A stretch of DNA of 59,236 nucleotides from Candidatus Limnocylindrales bacterium (GTDB lineage Bacteria > Desulfobacterota > Binatia > UBA1149 > CAITLU01), in the NCBI GenBank assembly GCA_035571835.1, contig DATNBU010000016.1, positions 1 through 59,236 on the forward strand, given 5' to 3'. Shown here one piece after another: positions 1 to 8,082 of this stretch (positions are counted from its first letter, which is position 1; each line of letters begins with the position of its first letter). Below the pieces are notes generated by a model that was given only the letters and a program-made list of their open reading frames with translations, had not been told where the DNA came from and ran no database searches. Both the position numbers and the translations under genes were made by a program.

Positions 1-1223
1 ATGTGGAACTGGTAGTGCTCGAATGCATCGATCGCGCGACGCTCGGCCTCGACGAAGGCGCGCTCGAGCGCGTCGTCGAGCGGTGCGGCGTGTTCTTTTG
101 CGATCGGCTGCACGACGCCGTCGAAGTATTTCTGCTGCATCGCGAGCACGCGGCTGACGAGATTGCCGATGCCGTTCGACAGGTCGGCGTTGAAGCGCGT
201 GATGAATCCGTCTTCGGTGAACGCCGCGTCGCTGCCGAAGGCCATCTCGCGCAGCAGGAAGTAGCGGAAGCCGTCCATGCCGAAGCGCGCTTTCATCTCG
301 AGCGGCCGGATCACGTTGCCGAGCGACTTCGACATCTTCGACTCGCCCATGTTCCAGTAGCCGTGCACGTGCAGCGACTCGTAGACGGGATAGCCCGCAG
401 CCATCAGCATCGTCGGCCAGAACACCGAATGCGGCTTGAGGATATCTTTGGCAACGAAGTGGTGCGCGCCGTTCCACCACGCCGGCCAGTCGCCGCCTTT
501 GGCATGCGCGAGCGCGCTCACGTAGTTGACGAGCGCATCGAACCACACGTACGTCACGTACTCGCGATCGAACGGCAGCTCGATTCCCCACGTCAGGCGC
601 GCTTTGGGCCGCGAGATGCAGAGGTCCTCGAGCGGCTCGCGAAGAAGGCCCATCACTTCGTTGCGATACCCGGCAGGTGAGATCGTCTCCGGATGCGCGG
701 CCAGATGGTCGAGGAGCTGCTGCTGGTATTTGCCCATGCGGAAGAAGTAGTTCTTCTCGCTGATGAACGTCGGCTCGGTCTGGTGATCGGGGCATTTGCC
801 GCCGACGAGCTCGCGGTCCGCGTAGAACCGCTCGCAGCCGTAGCAGTACTTGCCACCGTATTCGCCGAAGTAGATGTCGCCGGCGTCGTGGATCTTCTGC
901 AGCATCTGCTGCACGAAGCGCACGTGGTAATCGTCGGTCGTGCGCACGAAGTGATCGTACGAGATCCCGCACGCATCCCACGTCGAACGGAAAAGACCGG
1001 ACACGCGGTCGGCGTATTCGCGCGGCTCGCTGCCCTTCGCCGCCGCAGCCTGCGCGATCTTGTCGCCGTGCTCGTCGGTTCCGGTCAGGAAGAACACCTC
1101 GCGGCCCATCGACCGATGGAAGCGCGCGGCGGTGTCGACGACGACGGTAGTGTACGTATGTCCGAGATGCGGCTCGGCGTTGACGTAATACAGCGGCGTC
1201 GTCAGGTGGATGCGGGAGCTCAT
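1..1223 (-). CDS. metG: Methionyl-tRNA synthetase, 3' end beyond window
   Basis: Class I aminoacyl-tRNA synthetase that charges tRNA-Met in the cytoplasm. The N-terminus (MSSRIHLTTPLYYVNAEPHLGH) starts at the ATG on 1223 and carries the HIGH-type motif (HLGH). Further in are zinc-type cysteines (CYGC and a downstream GGKCP) and the KMSKS signature (SKMSKSLGN). About 407 codons are present and the reading frame runs off the left edge, so the anticodon-binding C-terminus is missing from this window. It lies 10 bp downstream of holB and is probably the last gene of the pilin-tmk-holB-metG transcription unit. Identification is firm; the full length cannot be judged. Confidence 0.95.
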   Translation of the reverse strand, partial: MSSRIHLTTPLYYVNAEPHLGHTYTTVVVDTAARFHRSMGREVFFLTGTDEHGDKIAQAAAAKGSEPREYADRVSGLFRSTWDACGISYDHFVRTTDDYHVRFVQQMLQKIHDAGDIYFGEYGGKYCYGCERFYADRELVGGKCPDHQTEPTFISEKNYFFRMGKYQQQLLDHLAAHPETISPAGYRNEVMGLLREPLEDLCISRPKARLTWGIELPFDREYVTYVWFDALVNYVSALAHAKGGDWPAWWNGAHHFVAKDILKPHSVFWPTMLMAAGYPVYESLHVHGYWNMGESKMSKSLGNVIRPLEMKARFGMDGFRYFLLREMAFGSDAAFTEDGFITRFNADLSNGIGNLVSRVLAMQQKYFDGVVQPIAKEHAAPLDDALERAFVEAERRAIDAFEHYQFH

Positions 1224-1233
1224 GCCGAAGTTC

Positions 1234-2274
1234 TCACGATGCAACCCGGTCCATTCGCACATTCATCAGAAGGTCGCGAATGACGAGCTTCGCATTGGCG
1301 TTGCGCTCGATTGCGTCGATGGTCCGCTGGATGCGCTCGGCCTCCGCAATGAGCTCGCGCGGATCGCAGTTGCCCGCGGCGGGTGCATGCTCGTCGAGGA
1401 TGCGCGAAAGCTTTTCGGACGGCTCGGGCCCGCGCCGGCCGAGCGAAGCCTCGACCTTGGCAAGCTGCCATTCGAGGATGTCGGCGAGCGCGAAGCCGCG
1501 ATCCTTCTTCTGCGCGACCAGCTGCACGAACGGCTCGATCGCGAGCGCGCTCCGACGCGCGTCCTCATAGCCGGCAAGAATGGTTTCGCGTTCGGCCAGG
1601 CCGTCGGCGTCGAGAAGGAGCGCACGAGAGACGCTGCCGCGGGCAGCGGCGGCGGCCGCTTCGGCTTCGGCCGGCTCCTTGCCGAGACCGGTCAGCACGA
1701 GGCGTACTTCTTCGGTCGAAAGGCTTCCGAATGCGAGATGACGGCAGCGCGAGCGAACCGTCGTCAGCATCGAGCCGATGTTGTCGGTCACCAGGATCAG
1801 CACCGCCGAGCCGGGCGGCTCCTCGAGGATCTTCAGCAGCGCGTTCTGGGCCTCGACGGTCATCGCCGCCGCCTCGCGAACGATTGCGATGCGGGGCCCG
1901 GGCCGTGCGGGACGCAGCGATATGCGCTGCAGCAGCTCGCGGCTCTGCGCGATCTTGACCGAGCTCGCACGCTCGATCTCCTGGTCGGCCGTGACGGTTG
2001 CGTTCTTGTCCTTCGGTGCGGGCCCGGTTTCGAACACGTCGGGATGAACCGCGGAAGCGACCAGGCGGCAGCTCTCGCACGGCGGATCGCATCGGCCGGC
2101 CTGCGGGCATTTCAGCAAGGACGCCCACCAGCGCGCGACGCGGAATTTTCCGACGCCGGGCGGACCGGCGAACAGCCACGCGTGGTGCAGCGCGACCGTG
2201 CTGTCGGCCGCCGCTCGCTCGGCCAGCGAGCGCAGCATCGCGCGGATCTGGTCGTGGCCGACGGGCTCCTTCAT
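1234..2274 (-). CDS. holB: DNA polymerase III delta' subunit
   Basis: Clamp-loader subunit of the replicative polymerase, 346 aa. The AAA+ fold shows a Walker A (GPPGVGK, about residue 35), a zinc-type cluster (CPQAGRCDPPCESC) and the SRC sensor motif (TTVRSRCRHLAF), preceded by QNALLKILEEPP, which is diagnostic of DnaX/HolB proteins. The start was set at 2274 because this ATG overlaps the tmk stop (TGATG), implying translational coupling. An open frame continues upstream antisense to other reading but is only a shadow of tmk. tmk-holB adjacency is common in bacteria and supports the call. Confidence 0.93.
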   Translation of the reverse strand: MKEPVGHDQIRAMLRSLAERAAADSTVALHHAWLFAGPPGVGKFRVARWWASLLKCPQAGRCDPPCESCRLVASAVHPDVFETGPAPKDKNATVTADQEIERASSVKIAQSRELLQRISLRPARPGPRIAIVREAAAMTVEAQNALLKILEEPPGSAVLILVTDNIGSMLTTVRSRCRHLAFGSLSTEEVRLVLTGLGKEPAEAEAAAAAARGSVSRALLLDADGLAERETILAGYEDARRSALAIEPFVQLVAQKKDRGFALADILEWQLAKVEASLGRRGPEPSEKLSRILDEHAPAAGNCDPRELIAEAERIQRTIDAIERNANAKLVIRDLLMNVRMDRVAS

Positions 2275-2939
2275 CACGGCGCCTGAACGGGAATCGACGT
2301 GCGCGGCGCGGCAGCTTTGGCCGCGAGCCGGCGGTCGAATATTTCGATGCAGTCGGCAGCGACCGCTTCCGGATCGCGATCGCTCGAGATGCGCACGATG
2401 CGCTCGGGGAAGCGCGCGGCGAGCACCGCAAATCCGTTCTGGATGCGCGTGTGGAACTCGAGCGGCTCGGCTTCGAAGCGGTCGCCCGGCCCGCCCGCGC
2501 GCCGCTCGACGCGGCCCAGACCGGTTTCGACCGGACAATCGATCCACAGCGTCAGGTCCGGCACCACGCCGTGCGATGCGCGCCAGTTGAGCTCTTCGAG
2601 CCAGCCGAGATCGTGGCCGCGGCCGTAGCCCTGGTAGGCAAGGGTCGAGTCGCAGTAACGGTCGCAGAGCACGATTTTTCCCGCGTCGAGCGCCGGGCGG
2701 ATCACGCTCGAGACGTGCTGCGCGCGGTCGGCGAGGAACAGCATCAGCTCGGCCGTCGGGTCGAGCCGGCTCTCGGGATTGGCGAGCAGCGCGCGGATCT
2801 GTGCGGTGATCTCGGTGCCGCCGGGCTCGCGCGTCAGCACGACGTCGTGGCCGCCGGCGCGAAGGTGCTCGAGGATTCGCCGCGACTGCGTCGACTTGCC
2901 CGAGCCTTCGATGCCTTCGAATGTCGCGAAGAATCCCAT
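2274..2939 (-). CDS. tmk: Thymidylate kinase
   Basis: Phosphorylates dTMP to dTDP in the cytoplasm for DNA synthesis; 221 aa, usual length. The P-loop FEGIEGSGKST is at residues 8-18, the DR(Y/H) motif as CDRYCDSTLAYQG near residue 95, with TREPGGTEI before it. The LID region (RRAGGPGDRFE) is Arg-poor around the loop but typical in length. The stop codon overlaps the holB start by one base. The gene follows the pilin operon with a 45-bp gap. Confidence 0.95.
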   Translation of the reverse strand: MGFFATFEGIEGSGKSTQSRRILEHLRAGGHDVVLTREPGGTEITAQIRALLANPESRLDPTAELMLFLADRAQHVSSVIRPALDAGKIVLCDRYCDSTLAYQGYGRGHDLGWLEELNWRASHGVVPDLTLWIDCPVETGLGRVERRAGGPGDRFEAEPLEFHTRIQNGFAVLAARFPERIVRISSDRDPEAVAADCIEIFDRRLAAKAAAPRTSIPVQAP

Positions 2940-2984
2940 CGGGGCGCGGAGTGTTGCTGCGCCGCGAGGTCAGCGCAACCGCCG

Positions 2985-3389
2985 TTAAATCGGCGGCGTG
3001 CTGCATGCGGCGACGTCGGACATCGTGCGATCGAGCGTTCGCGTCGCGCTCTGGCACGACGCCGACGCGCGCAGCACGCACCACGTCGGCCCGGGCCGCA
3101 CCCAGAACACCGCGAGGCGGCTCACTTCCGGTCCGACGAGCGCCGCGGTGGCCACCGGATCGATTCTCGCCGAGCCGAGCGCAAGCCCGCCGAGCGCCGC
3201 GTAGCGGGCGCACAGCACGTTTCGATGTGCGCGAAGCTCGGAGGCGAGCGCAGTGGCACGCAGGATCATCGACGCAGACATCGCAACGCTGACCGCTGCG
3301 AGCAGCGTCACCGCGAGCAGCACGCTGCCGCGTTCGGAGGAGCCGTGTGCACCTCTTCGGGAACTTCGTGCGGCGCGCTTCGCGCTCAT
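2985..3389 (-). CDS. PilX/GspK-like minor pilin
   Basis: 134-aa protein with a basic 21-residue leader ending in Gly (SSERG) followed by a hydrophobic stretch (SVLLAVTLLAAVSVAM). This is the layout of PilX/GspK-type minor pilins, which lack the usual Glu at mature position 5; here that position is Ala. Last of four consecutive pilin-like genes in the order FimT-PilV-PilW-PilX, and its ATG overlaps the preceding stop by 4 bp (ATGA). It is much shorter than GspK, so closer to PilX. Proposed role: tip or initiation complex of a type IV pilus or type II secretion pseudopilus. Family call rests mainly on position and leader. Confidence 0.6.
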   Translation of the reverse strand: MSAKRAARSSRRGAHGSSERGSVLLAVTLLAAVSVAMSASMILRATALASELRAHRNVLCARYAALGGLALGSARIDPVATAALVGPEVSRLAVFWVRPGPTWCVLRASASCQSATRTLDRTMSDVAACSTPPI

Positions 3390-3919
3390 CGCATCGTGCG
3401 CGCCGGCACGGAGAAGAGCATGTGCTTCACGTCGTCGTCCAGCGGGGATTGCGGCGATGTCATTGCGAGGTCGATCAGGCTCGCCGTGGCTGCCGCGGCC
3501 GCATGGCCCGATTGATCGAATGCGCTGAGCGTTGCGGTGCTGTCTGCGGCGTCGAGCACGCTCATCGTCTGCCGTCCGAGCCGCACGCGCACGCTGGTGC
3601 GGCCGCTGGTGCGGCGGACTTCGAGCGCCGTCGTCTCCGAGCTGGTCGGGTCGACGAGGCTGTCGCCGTTCGAGTCCGAGCCGAACACCACCGTATCGGC
3701 CGACACCGACGACACCGCGGCAGGATGCGCCGGGCCGTAGCCGGATTGAAGGCTCGCCCGATCGGCGAGCTGTTCGAGCTGCCGCTCGGCGAACAGCTCG
3801 TTCGCGACCGTGGCGCCGAGCGACTGGATGCGCGCCGCGCCCGCGAGCGCTGTCGTGACCAGCACCATGACCGTGCCGGAAATTCCGACGGAGGCCGCGG
3901 CTTCGAGAAGCGTTGCCAT
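3386..3919 (-). CDS. PilW/GspJ-like minor pilin
   Basis: 177 aa. The start at 3919 is fixed by a strong GGAGGA ribosome site 7 bases upstream and by the stop of the previous gene just before it. The mature-like sequence begins almost at once (MATLLEAAASVGISGTV), matching the TLLE pilin signature, followed by a transmembrane helix and a globular domain containing VVFGSDSNGDSLVDP, a disulfide-free acidic segment common in PilW proteins. The leader would be only two residues, ending in Ala rather than Gly, which is unusual. Third gene of the minor pilin operon; ATGA overlap with the next gene. Confidence 0.6.
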   Translation of the reverse strand: MATLLEAAASVGISGTVMVLVTTALAGAARIQSLGATVANELFAERQLEQLADRASLQSGYGPAHPAAVSSVSADTVVFGSDSNGDSLVDPTSSETTALEVRRTSGRTSVRVRLGRQTMSVLDAADSTATLSAFDQSGHAAAAATASLIDLAMTSPQSPLDDDVKHMLFSVPARTMR

Positions 3920-3923
3920 GGCG

Positions 3924-4268
3924 TCATCCTCCGCACGACGGCACCGGCGCGAGCGTGCTCAGCTCCTCGCTCGCTTCGCCGTCGATGCGCTCGACGCGCG
4001 CGGTGACGTGATCGGCCGTCTGCGCGACTGCGGCGCGCGTGACCGAGCAGCGATACGCGGGCGGACACTCGAACGATGCGCTGCACGGCGCACCGAGCTC
4101 GTGCTCGAGGAGATTGCGCGCAAGACCCGCGGCGTCGGCTTCGAGGCGCGCATGGCGCACGAGGCTCGCCGACGCCTGGCTGATGCGCGCGCTGGTGACC
4201 AGCACGATGGCCGCCACGGCGAGGGCCGCGGCGCACTCGAGAAGAGTCAATCCTTTCTGCCGATTCAT
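3924..4268 (-). CDS. PilV/GspI-like minor pilin
   Basis: 114 aa with a short, canonical prepilin leader MNRQKG followed by LTLLECAAALAVAAIVLV: Gly at -1, Glu at +5 and a hydrophobic helix. The C-terminal domain has five Cys (for example PCSASFECPPAYRCS), so disulfides in the periplasm are likely. The ATG overlaps the stop of the FimT-like gene (4265-4268). A much longer open frame continues upstream but it is a shadow of other genes. Expected substrate of the prepilin peptidase at 32897-33664. Confidence 0.7.
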   Translation of the reverse strand: MNRQKGLTLLECAAALAVAAIVLVTSARISQASASLVRHARLEADAAGLARNLLEHELGAPCSASFECPPAYRCSVTRAAVAQTADHVTARVERIDGEASEELSTLAPVPSCGG

Positions 4269-4789
4269 CGTATGACACCTCGCTGGTTGACGATCACGGA
4301 CGCTGTCGAGCTGTCGCAGGCGATCGAGACCGTTGCATTGTCGGCGAGGCCCGTGCTGCGAAACGTCACGTTGCCGTCCGATGGAGCGGCGGTCACTCGT
4401 ACGCGCTCTCCGAGCGCGCGCTGTTTTCCCGACGGCTGCACCCGAACCGAGCTCGCCCCGACGGTTGTCGCGACGGCGACGTTCGATTCGCTCTCGTAGG
4501 CGAGCCGCCTGGCTTCGAGCATCGCGTCGATGAGCATCGAGCGCGCGGCTTCGACCTCGAACGCGCACGCAAGCGGCCGGAGCCCGCCGAGGACGGACGT
4601 CGCACCGGCCGCCACCAGCGCGAGCGCGGCACAGGTTTCGAGCAGCGTTGCGCCGCGTGCAGCGGATACGAGCGGCCGATTGCGCCGCTGCAGCGCCGGC
4701 CGCTGGCGTGACGATTCCGGAGGATGTGCTGCCGGATCCGGACGACGAGCGGACTGCTGCGCTCCGCGGCCTGCCGTGATCGATCTCAT
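4265..4789 (-). CDS. FimT/GspH-like minor pilin with long leader
   Basis: First gene of the minor pilin operon, 174 aa from the ATG at 4789; an ATG at 4840 would give 191 aa but leaves only 22 bp to the divergent gene. The prepilin signature is RG then ATLLETCAALALVAAG, with Gly at -1 and Glu at +5. The domain downstream (SMLIDAMLEARRLAYESES...) and the end (STASVIVNQRGVIR) are typical of GspH/FimT. The leader is at least 46 residues, rich in Arg, Pro and Gln, and no start codon lies closer to the cleavage site. Neither candidate start has a clear ribosome site. Confidence 0.65.
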   Translation of the reverse strand: MRSITAGRGAQQSARRPDPAAHPPESSRQRPALQRRNRPLVSAARGATLLETCAALALVAAGATSVLGGLRPLACAFEVEAARSMLIDAMLEARRLAYESESNVAVATTVGASSVRVQPSGKQRALGERVRVTAAPSDGNVTFRSTGLADNATVSIACDSSTASVIVNQRGVIR

Positions 4790-4862
4790 GGCATTCGTAT
4801 CGCCCGATTGCTGCAGGCTCTGCAATTCCATCGATGTCATGCAGTTGGTAGGTTCGGCGCCG

Positions 4863-5723
4863 ATGCGCGATCCACGACTTCTCGATCTTCTGAGCGACCG
4901 CTCGATCAGCCTGACGACCGGCGTCTTCGATGCGCTGTCGGCAAAGCTTGCCGAGAAAGCCGGCTTCGCTGCGGCGATGCTGAGCGGCTACTCGGTGGCG
5001 GGCGCGGCTCTTGCCGAGCCCGACTTCGGCATCCTTACGCAAACCGAGATGATCGAGACCGCGCGCCGCGTGGTTGCGGCGGTCGACATGCCGATCCTCG
5101 TCGACGGCGACACCGGCGGAGGCGGCGTTGCCAACGTGCAGCGGCTCGTGCGTGAGCTCGTCACGATCGGCGCGCGCGGAGTCTTTCTCGAAGACCAGCA
5201 GTGGCCGAAGCGCTGCGGCCACATGCGCGGCAAGAGCCTCGTCGCGCTCGAGGAGCATCTCGAGAAGATCTCCGCGGCGCGCGACGCCAAAGGCGACAGC
5301 GATTTCCTGATCGTAGGCCGGACCGACGCGCGCGCGGTCGCCGGCCTCGACGAAGCGATCCGTCGCGGCCTCGCGATGAAGGAAGCCGGCGCCGACCTCG
5401 TGTTCGTCGAAGCGCCCGAAAGCGTCGATGAGATGCGCCGCATTACCGCCGAGATTCCGCCTCCTCTACTCGTCAACATGGTCGAAGGCGGTCGCACGCC
5501 GCTTCTGCCGCTCCGCGAGCTTGAAGCGATCGGGTACGAAGTGGCCGTCTACCCGGTCACGGGCATCCTGTCGGCTGCGCGTGCGCTCGAGAACGCATAC
5601 ACGCATCTGGCGACGCACGGTGATACGGCCCTGCTCGGTGAGCGGATGATGGGCTTCGACGAGTTCGGCCGCCTCGTGGGCCTCGAAGAAAAATACGCGC
5701 TCGCAGAAAAGTATCGTCGCTGA
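4863..5723 (+). CDS. Isocitrate lyase / PEP mutase superfamily enzyme
   Basis: 286 aa, TIM-barrel enzyme of the ICL/PEPM superfamily (oxaloacetate decarboxylase, methylisocitrate lyase and dimethylmalate lyase relatives). Visible features: the N-terminal GVFDALSAKLAEKAGF, the metal-binding VDGDTGGGG, the signature WPKRCGHMRGK with the catalytic Cys, then VGRTDARAV and FVEAPES. It acts in the cytoplasm on a small 2-hydroxy or 2-oxo dicarboxylate. The exact substrate cannot be read from sequence. The start at 4863 is preferred (GGTAGG about 10 bases upstream); an in-frame ATG at 4839 would add eight residues. Divergent from the pilin operon. Confidence 0.85.
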   Translation: MRDPRLLDLLSDRSISLTTGVFDALSAKLAEKAGFAAAMLSGYSVAGAALAEPDFGILTQTEMIETARRVVAAVDMPILVDGDTGGGGVANVQRLVRELVTIGARGVFLEDQQWPKRCGHMRGKSLVALEEHLEKISAARDAKGDSDFLIVGRTDARAVAGLDEAIRRGLAMKEAGADLVFVEAPESVDEMRRITAEIPPPLLVNMVEGGRTPLLPLRELEAIGYEVAVYPVTGILSAARALENAYTHLATHGDTALLGERMMGFDEFGRLVGLEEKYALAEKYRR

Positions 5724-5800
5724 ACATAGCGGGACTGACTTGGATTTTCGCGGCTTGACCGGCCGCGAGCGCCGGCGACTACGGTGAAGAGAGAAAGCTG

Positions 5801-6715
5801 GTGACCACGAACATCGAGACGTGTGAAGTGGCGATCGTCGGTGGAGGCCCGGCCGGACTTTCGGCGGCCCTGGTGCTTGGCCGCTGCCGCCGGCGCGTCG
5901 TGCTTTTCGACTCCGGCGAGTACCGCAATGCCGCGTCGCACGCGATGCATGGTTTCCTGAGCCGCGACGGGCTCGCTCCGTCCGAGCTGCGGCGGATCGC
6001 CCGCGAGGAAATCGCCCGCTACGAAACCGTCGAGTTTCGCAGCGAGCGCGTCGAAAACGCGGTGGCAACAGGCAAAGGTTTCGAGCTGACCACGCAAAGC
6101 GGCAGGGCCCTGCGCTGCCGCAAGCTCCTGATCGCGACCGGTCTCGTCGACGACCTGCCGGATGTTGCCGGAACCGAAGAGCTGTACGGCAAATCCATCC
6201 ACCACTGCCCGTACTGCGAAGGCTGGGAAGTGCGCGATCAGCCGCTCGCGGCCTACGGCTGCGGCGACGGCGCGGGCGGCGGAATTGCTGTCGAGCTGCT
6301 GCTGTGGAGCAGGGACGTCGTGCTGTGCACCAACGGTCCCTGCGGGCTCACCGACGAATACCGCGCAAAGCTCGAGCGGTTCCGCATCGGACTGCGCGAG
6401 GAGCGCGTGCGCCGCTTCGAAGGCGACGAATCGCGTATCCGGATCATCTTCGAAAGCGGCGAGGTGCTCGAGCGGCGCGCGCTGTTCTTCAACACCGGCT
6501 CACGCCAGCGCTCCGACCTTGCGCGCAGGCTCGGATGCGAGTTCGACGAACGCGGCGGCGTCCGCTGCGTCAAGTTCCAGAGCACGTGCGTTCCCGGCGT
6601 CTACGTTGCCGGCGACGCATCGCGCGACGCGCTGCAGGTGATCGTCGCGGCAGGCGAGGGCTCCGAAGCGGCCGTCGGCATCAACAAGGCGCTGGTCGAA
6701 GAAGACCTGCTCTGA
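5801..6715 (+). CDS. Thioredoxin-reductase-like FAD oxidoreductase
   Basis: 304 aa, GTG start with AGAGAGAA upstream. Two-dinucleotide-fold flavoprotein: FAD-binding VGGGPAGLSAAL at about residue 13, redox-type HCPYCEGWEVRD with a CxxC at about 135, a degenerate NADPH loop (YGCGDGAGGG) and the C-terminal FAD motif VYVAGDASRD. The CxxC at this place fits thioredoxin reductase or GliT-like dithiol oxidases. The NADPH loop lacks the clean GxGxxA, so the electron partner is uncertain. It stands alone and ends at a strong hairpin. Confidence 0.82.
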   Translation: MTTNIETCEVAIVGGGPAGLSAALVLGRCRRRVVLFDSGEYRNAASHAMHGFLSRDGLAPSELRRIAREEIARYETVEFRSERVENAVATGKGFELTTQSGRALRCRKLLIATGLVDDLPDVAGTEELYGKSIHHCPYCEGWEVRDQPLAAYGCGDGAGGGIAVELLLWSRDVVLCTNGPCGLTDEYRAKLERFRIGLREERVRRFEGDESRIRIIFESGEVLERRALFFNTGSRQRSDLARRLGCEFDERGGVRCVKFQSTCVPGVYVAGDASRDALQVIVAAGEGSEAAVGINKALVEEDLL

Positions 6716-6749
6716 CTCCAGCTCGGATTCGCGGGCCCCGAATGCAGGG

Positions 6750-6783
6750 CAGGCCCGCTCTTCGTTTCCGAAGAGCGGGCCTG
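6750..6783. terminator. Strong hairpin between convergent genes
   Basis: Perfect 15-bp stem (6750-6764 pairs with 6769-6783) closed by a TTTC loop, in the 134-bp gap between the flavoprotein ending at 6715 and the porin gene ending at 6850 on the other strand. Symmetric position suggests a bidirectional terminator. There is no long T tract on either side. Confidence 0.75.
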
Positions 6784-6849
6784 TCCCGGTTCCAACCAGT
6801 TTCCTTCCGCAAGACGGTCGCCCCCCAGCGCCCGCCCTGCGAAAGAAAA

Positions 6850-7794
6850 TCAGTACGTCATGATGATGCTGCTGGTCCAGACGGGCTGCACGTCGGGCCC
6901 TCCGGTCAGCGAAGTCGAATTGACGTCTTCGAGCGCATCGTTGAGGAAGAGCACGTTCAAGCCGTTCGTTACGCTCCACGTCCCGTATCTTTTCGGAATG
7001 AAAGCGAGCGGGATGTTCGCGGTGAGCCCCAACGCTGCGTAGCCGAACGTCTCGTTGTGCTCGTCGGTCTTGTAGTAATCGTCCATCGAGAGCGCGACAG
7101 AGACCGGCAGCGTAAGCGTGAGCGGGTAGCTGCTGTCCGAGAAGAGCGCGTAGCTCGGTGCAATCGCCAGGATCGCGAGACTGCCGGTTCCGTGACCACA
7201 GGCATTCCCGGAGCCGTCACACGTGTTCCCGTGGAAATCGGAGAACGAAGTTCCCTTGACCTCCCATGCGAGCGTGAGACTCGGATGCAGCGCGAACTTG
7301 TCGAGATACGGACTGTCGTCGAAGCCGAGGGAGACATCGACCTCTTCCGTGGTCGAGAACCCGCCGTTCGGGCTGGTGTAGAAGTAGTACGTGAGGCCGG
7401 TCGACACGCCTCCCGCCCATGACATCGATACGCTCGGGTAAACGTCCGCCTCGTACCACGCCTTCGGTCCGTTGCCGCTGGCGAGCGTGTGTGTGCTGTG
7501 CACGCTTTCCCACGTCCCGAGACCGATGCTGGCACTTCTGAGCGGTCCATCCTCGGAGCTGTAGAGCTTCCATGCGAGACCGAGCGACGGTTCCCAGATC
7601 CCGCCATCGTTCTCCTGCAGGATGCCGCGGAAATAGTACGCGGTTGTAAAGTCGTTCTGGAAGGTCACCGAGAAGTTCCCGGTGTTGGGCGCCGGCTCGT
7701 CCTCTGCAGCCGCGATCCCGCTGCCTGCCGCAAGCATGAGCGCGCCAACACCAAATCCAACCAGCATACGATCTCTCAAATAACGATAATCCAT
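6850..7794 (-). CDS. TorF-family outer-membrane porin-like protein
   Basis: 314 aa. The start at 7794 has GGAGGG five bases upstream. The signal peptide (MLVGFGVGALMLAAGSGIAAAED) is followed by a mature N-terminus with the pattern FSVTFQNDFTTAYYFRGILQ, typical of the putative porin TorF family (first strands of the barrel with YxFRG). The rest alternates short amphipathic strands and the protein ends in an aromatic residue (SSIIMTY), as beta-barrel proteins do. Likely outer-membrane barrel, cargo unknown. It is transcribed alone, divergent from the acyl-CoA dehydrogenase at 8083. Confidence 0.72.
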   Translation of the reverse strand: MDYRYLRDRMLVGFGVGALMLAAGSGIAAAEDEPAPNTGNFSVTFQNDFTTAYYFRGILQENDGGIWEPSLGLAWKLYSSEDGPLRSASIGLGTWESVHSTHTLASGNGPKAWYEADVYPSVSMSWAGGVSTGLTYYFYTSPNGGFSTTEEVDVSLGFDDSPYLDKFALHPSLTLAWEVKGTSFSDFHGNTCDGSGNACGHGTGSLAILAIAPSYALFSDSSYPLTLTLPVSVALSMDDYYKTDEHNETFGYAALGLTANIPLAFIPKRYGTWSVTNGLNVLFLNDALEDVNSTSLTGGPDVQPVWTSSIIMTY

Positions 7795-8082
7795 GATCCC
7801 TCCAGGTTCTGTGTTTGGTCCGCTACGTACGCCCCGCGGCCACATACGCGGACTTTTCGTTTGCGGCAGACGGGTAGCAATCAGCAGGCCAAGGGGCTCT
7901 GGCAGTTTTGCACGTGTTTTGACGCGGCCAGACGTTCGTTGGCGCCGCTAGTGCCCAACGATCCGGCAGACGCGTGCACATCCTTCGGGCAAATCCGTCT
8001 TCGCGGGGCGTTTCCGACGGTTCCGCGGCGCAACCTGTACCTGCACGGGTTTTCCGGCTACGAGGGCGCCGAGGAAAAACCG

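Noticed and set aside
1234-3213. A 659-codon open frame spanning holB and tmk
   Set aside because: Only the holB part has family sequence; the rest is an antisense-like shadow of tmk, and the TGATG overlap fixes the holB start.
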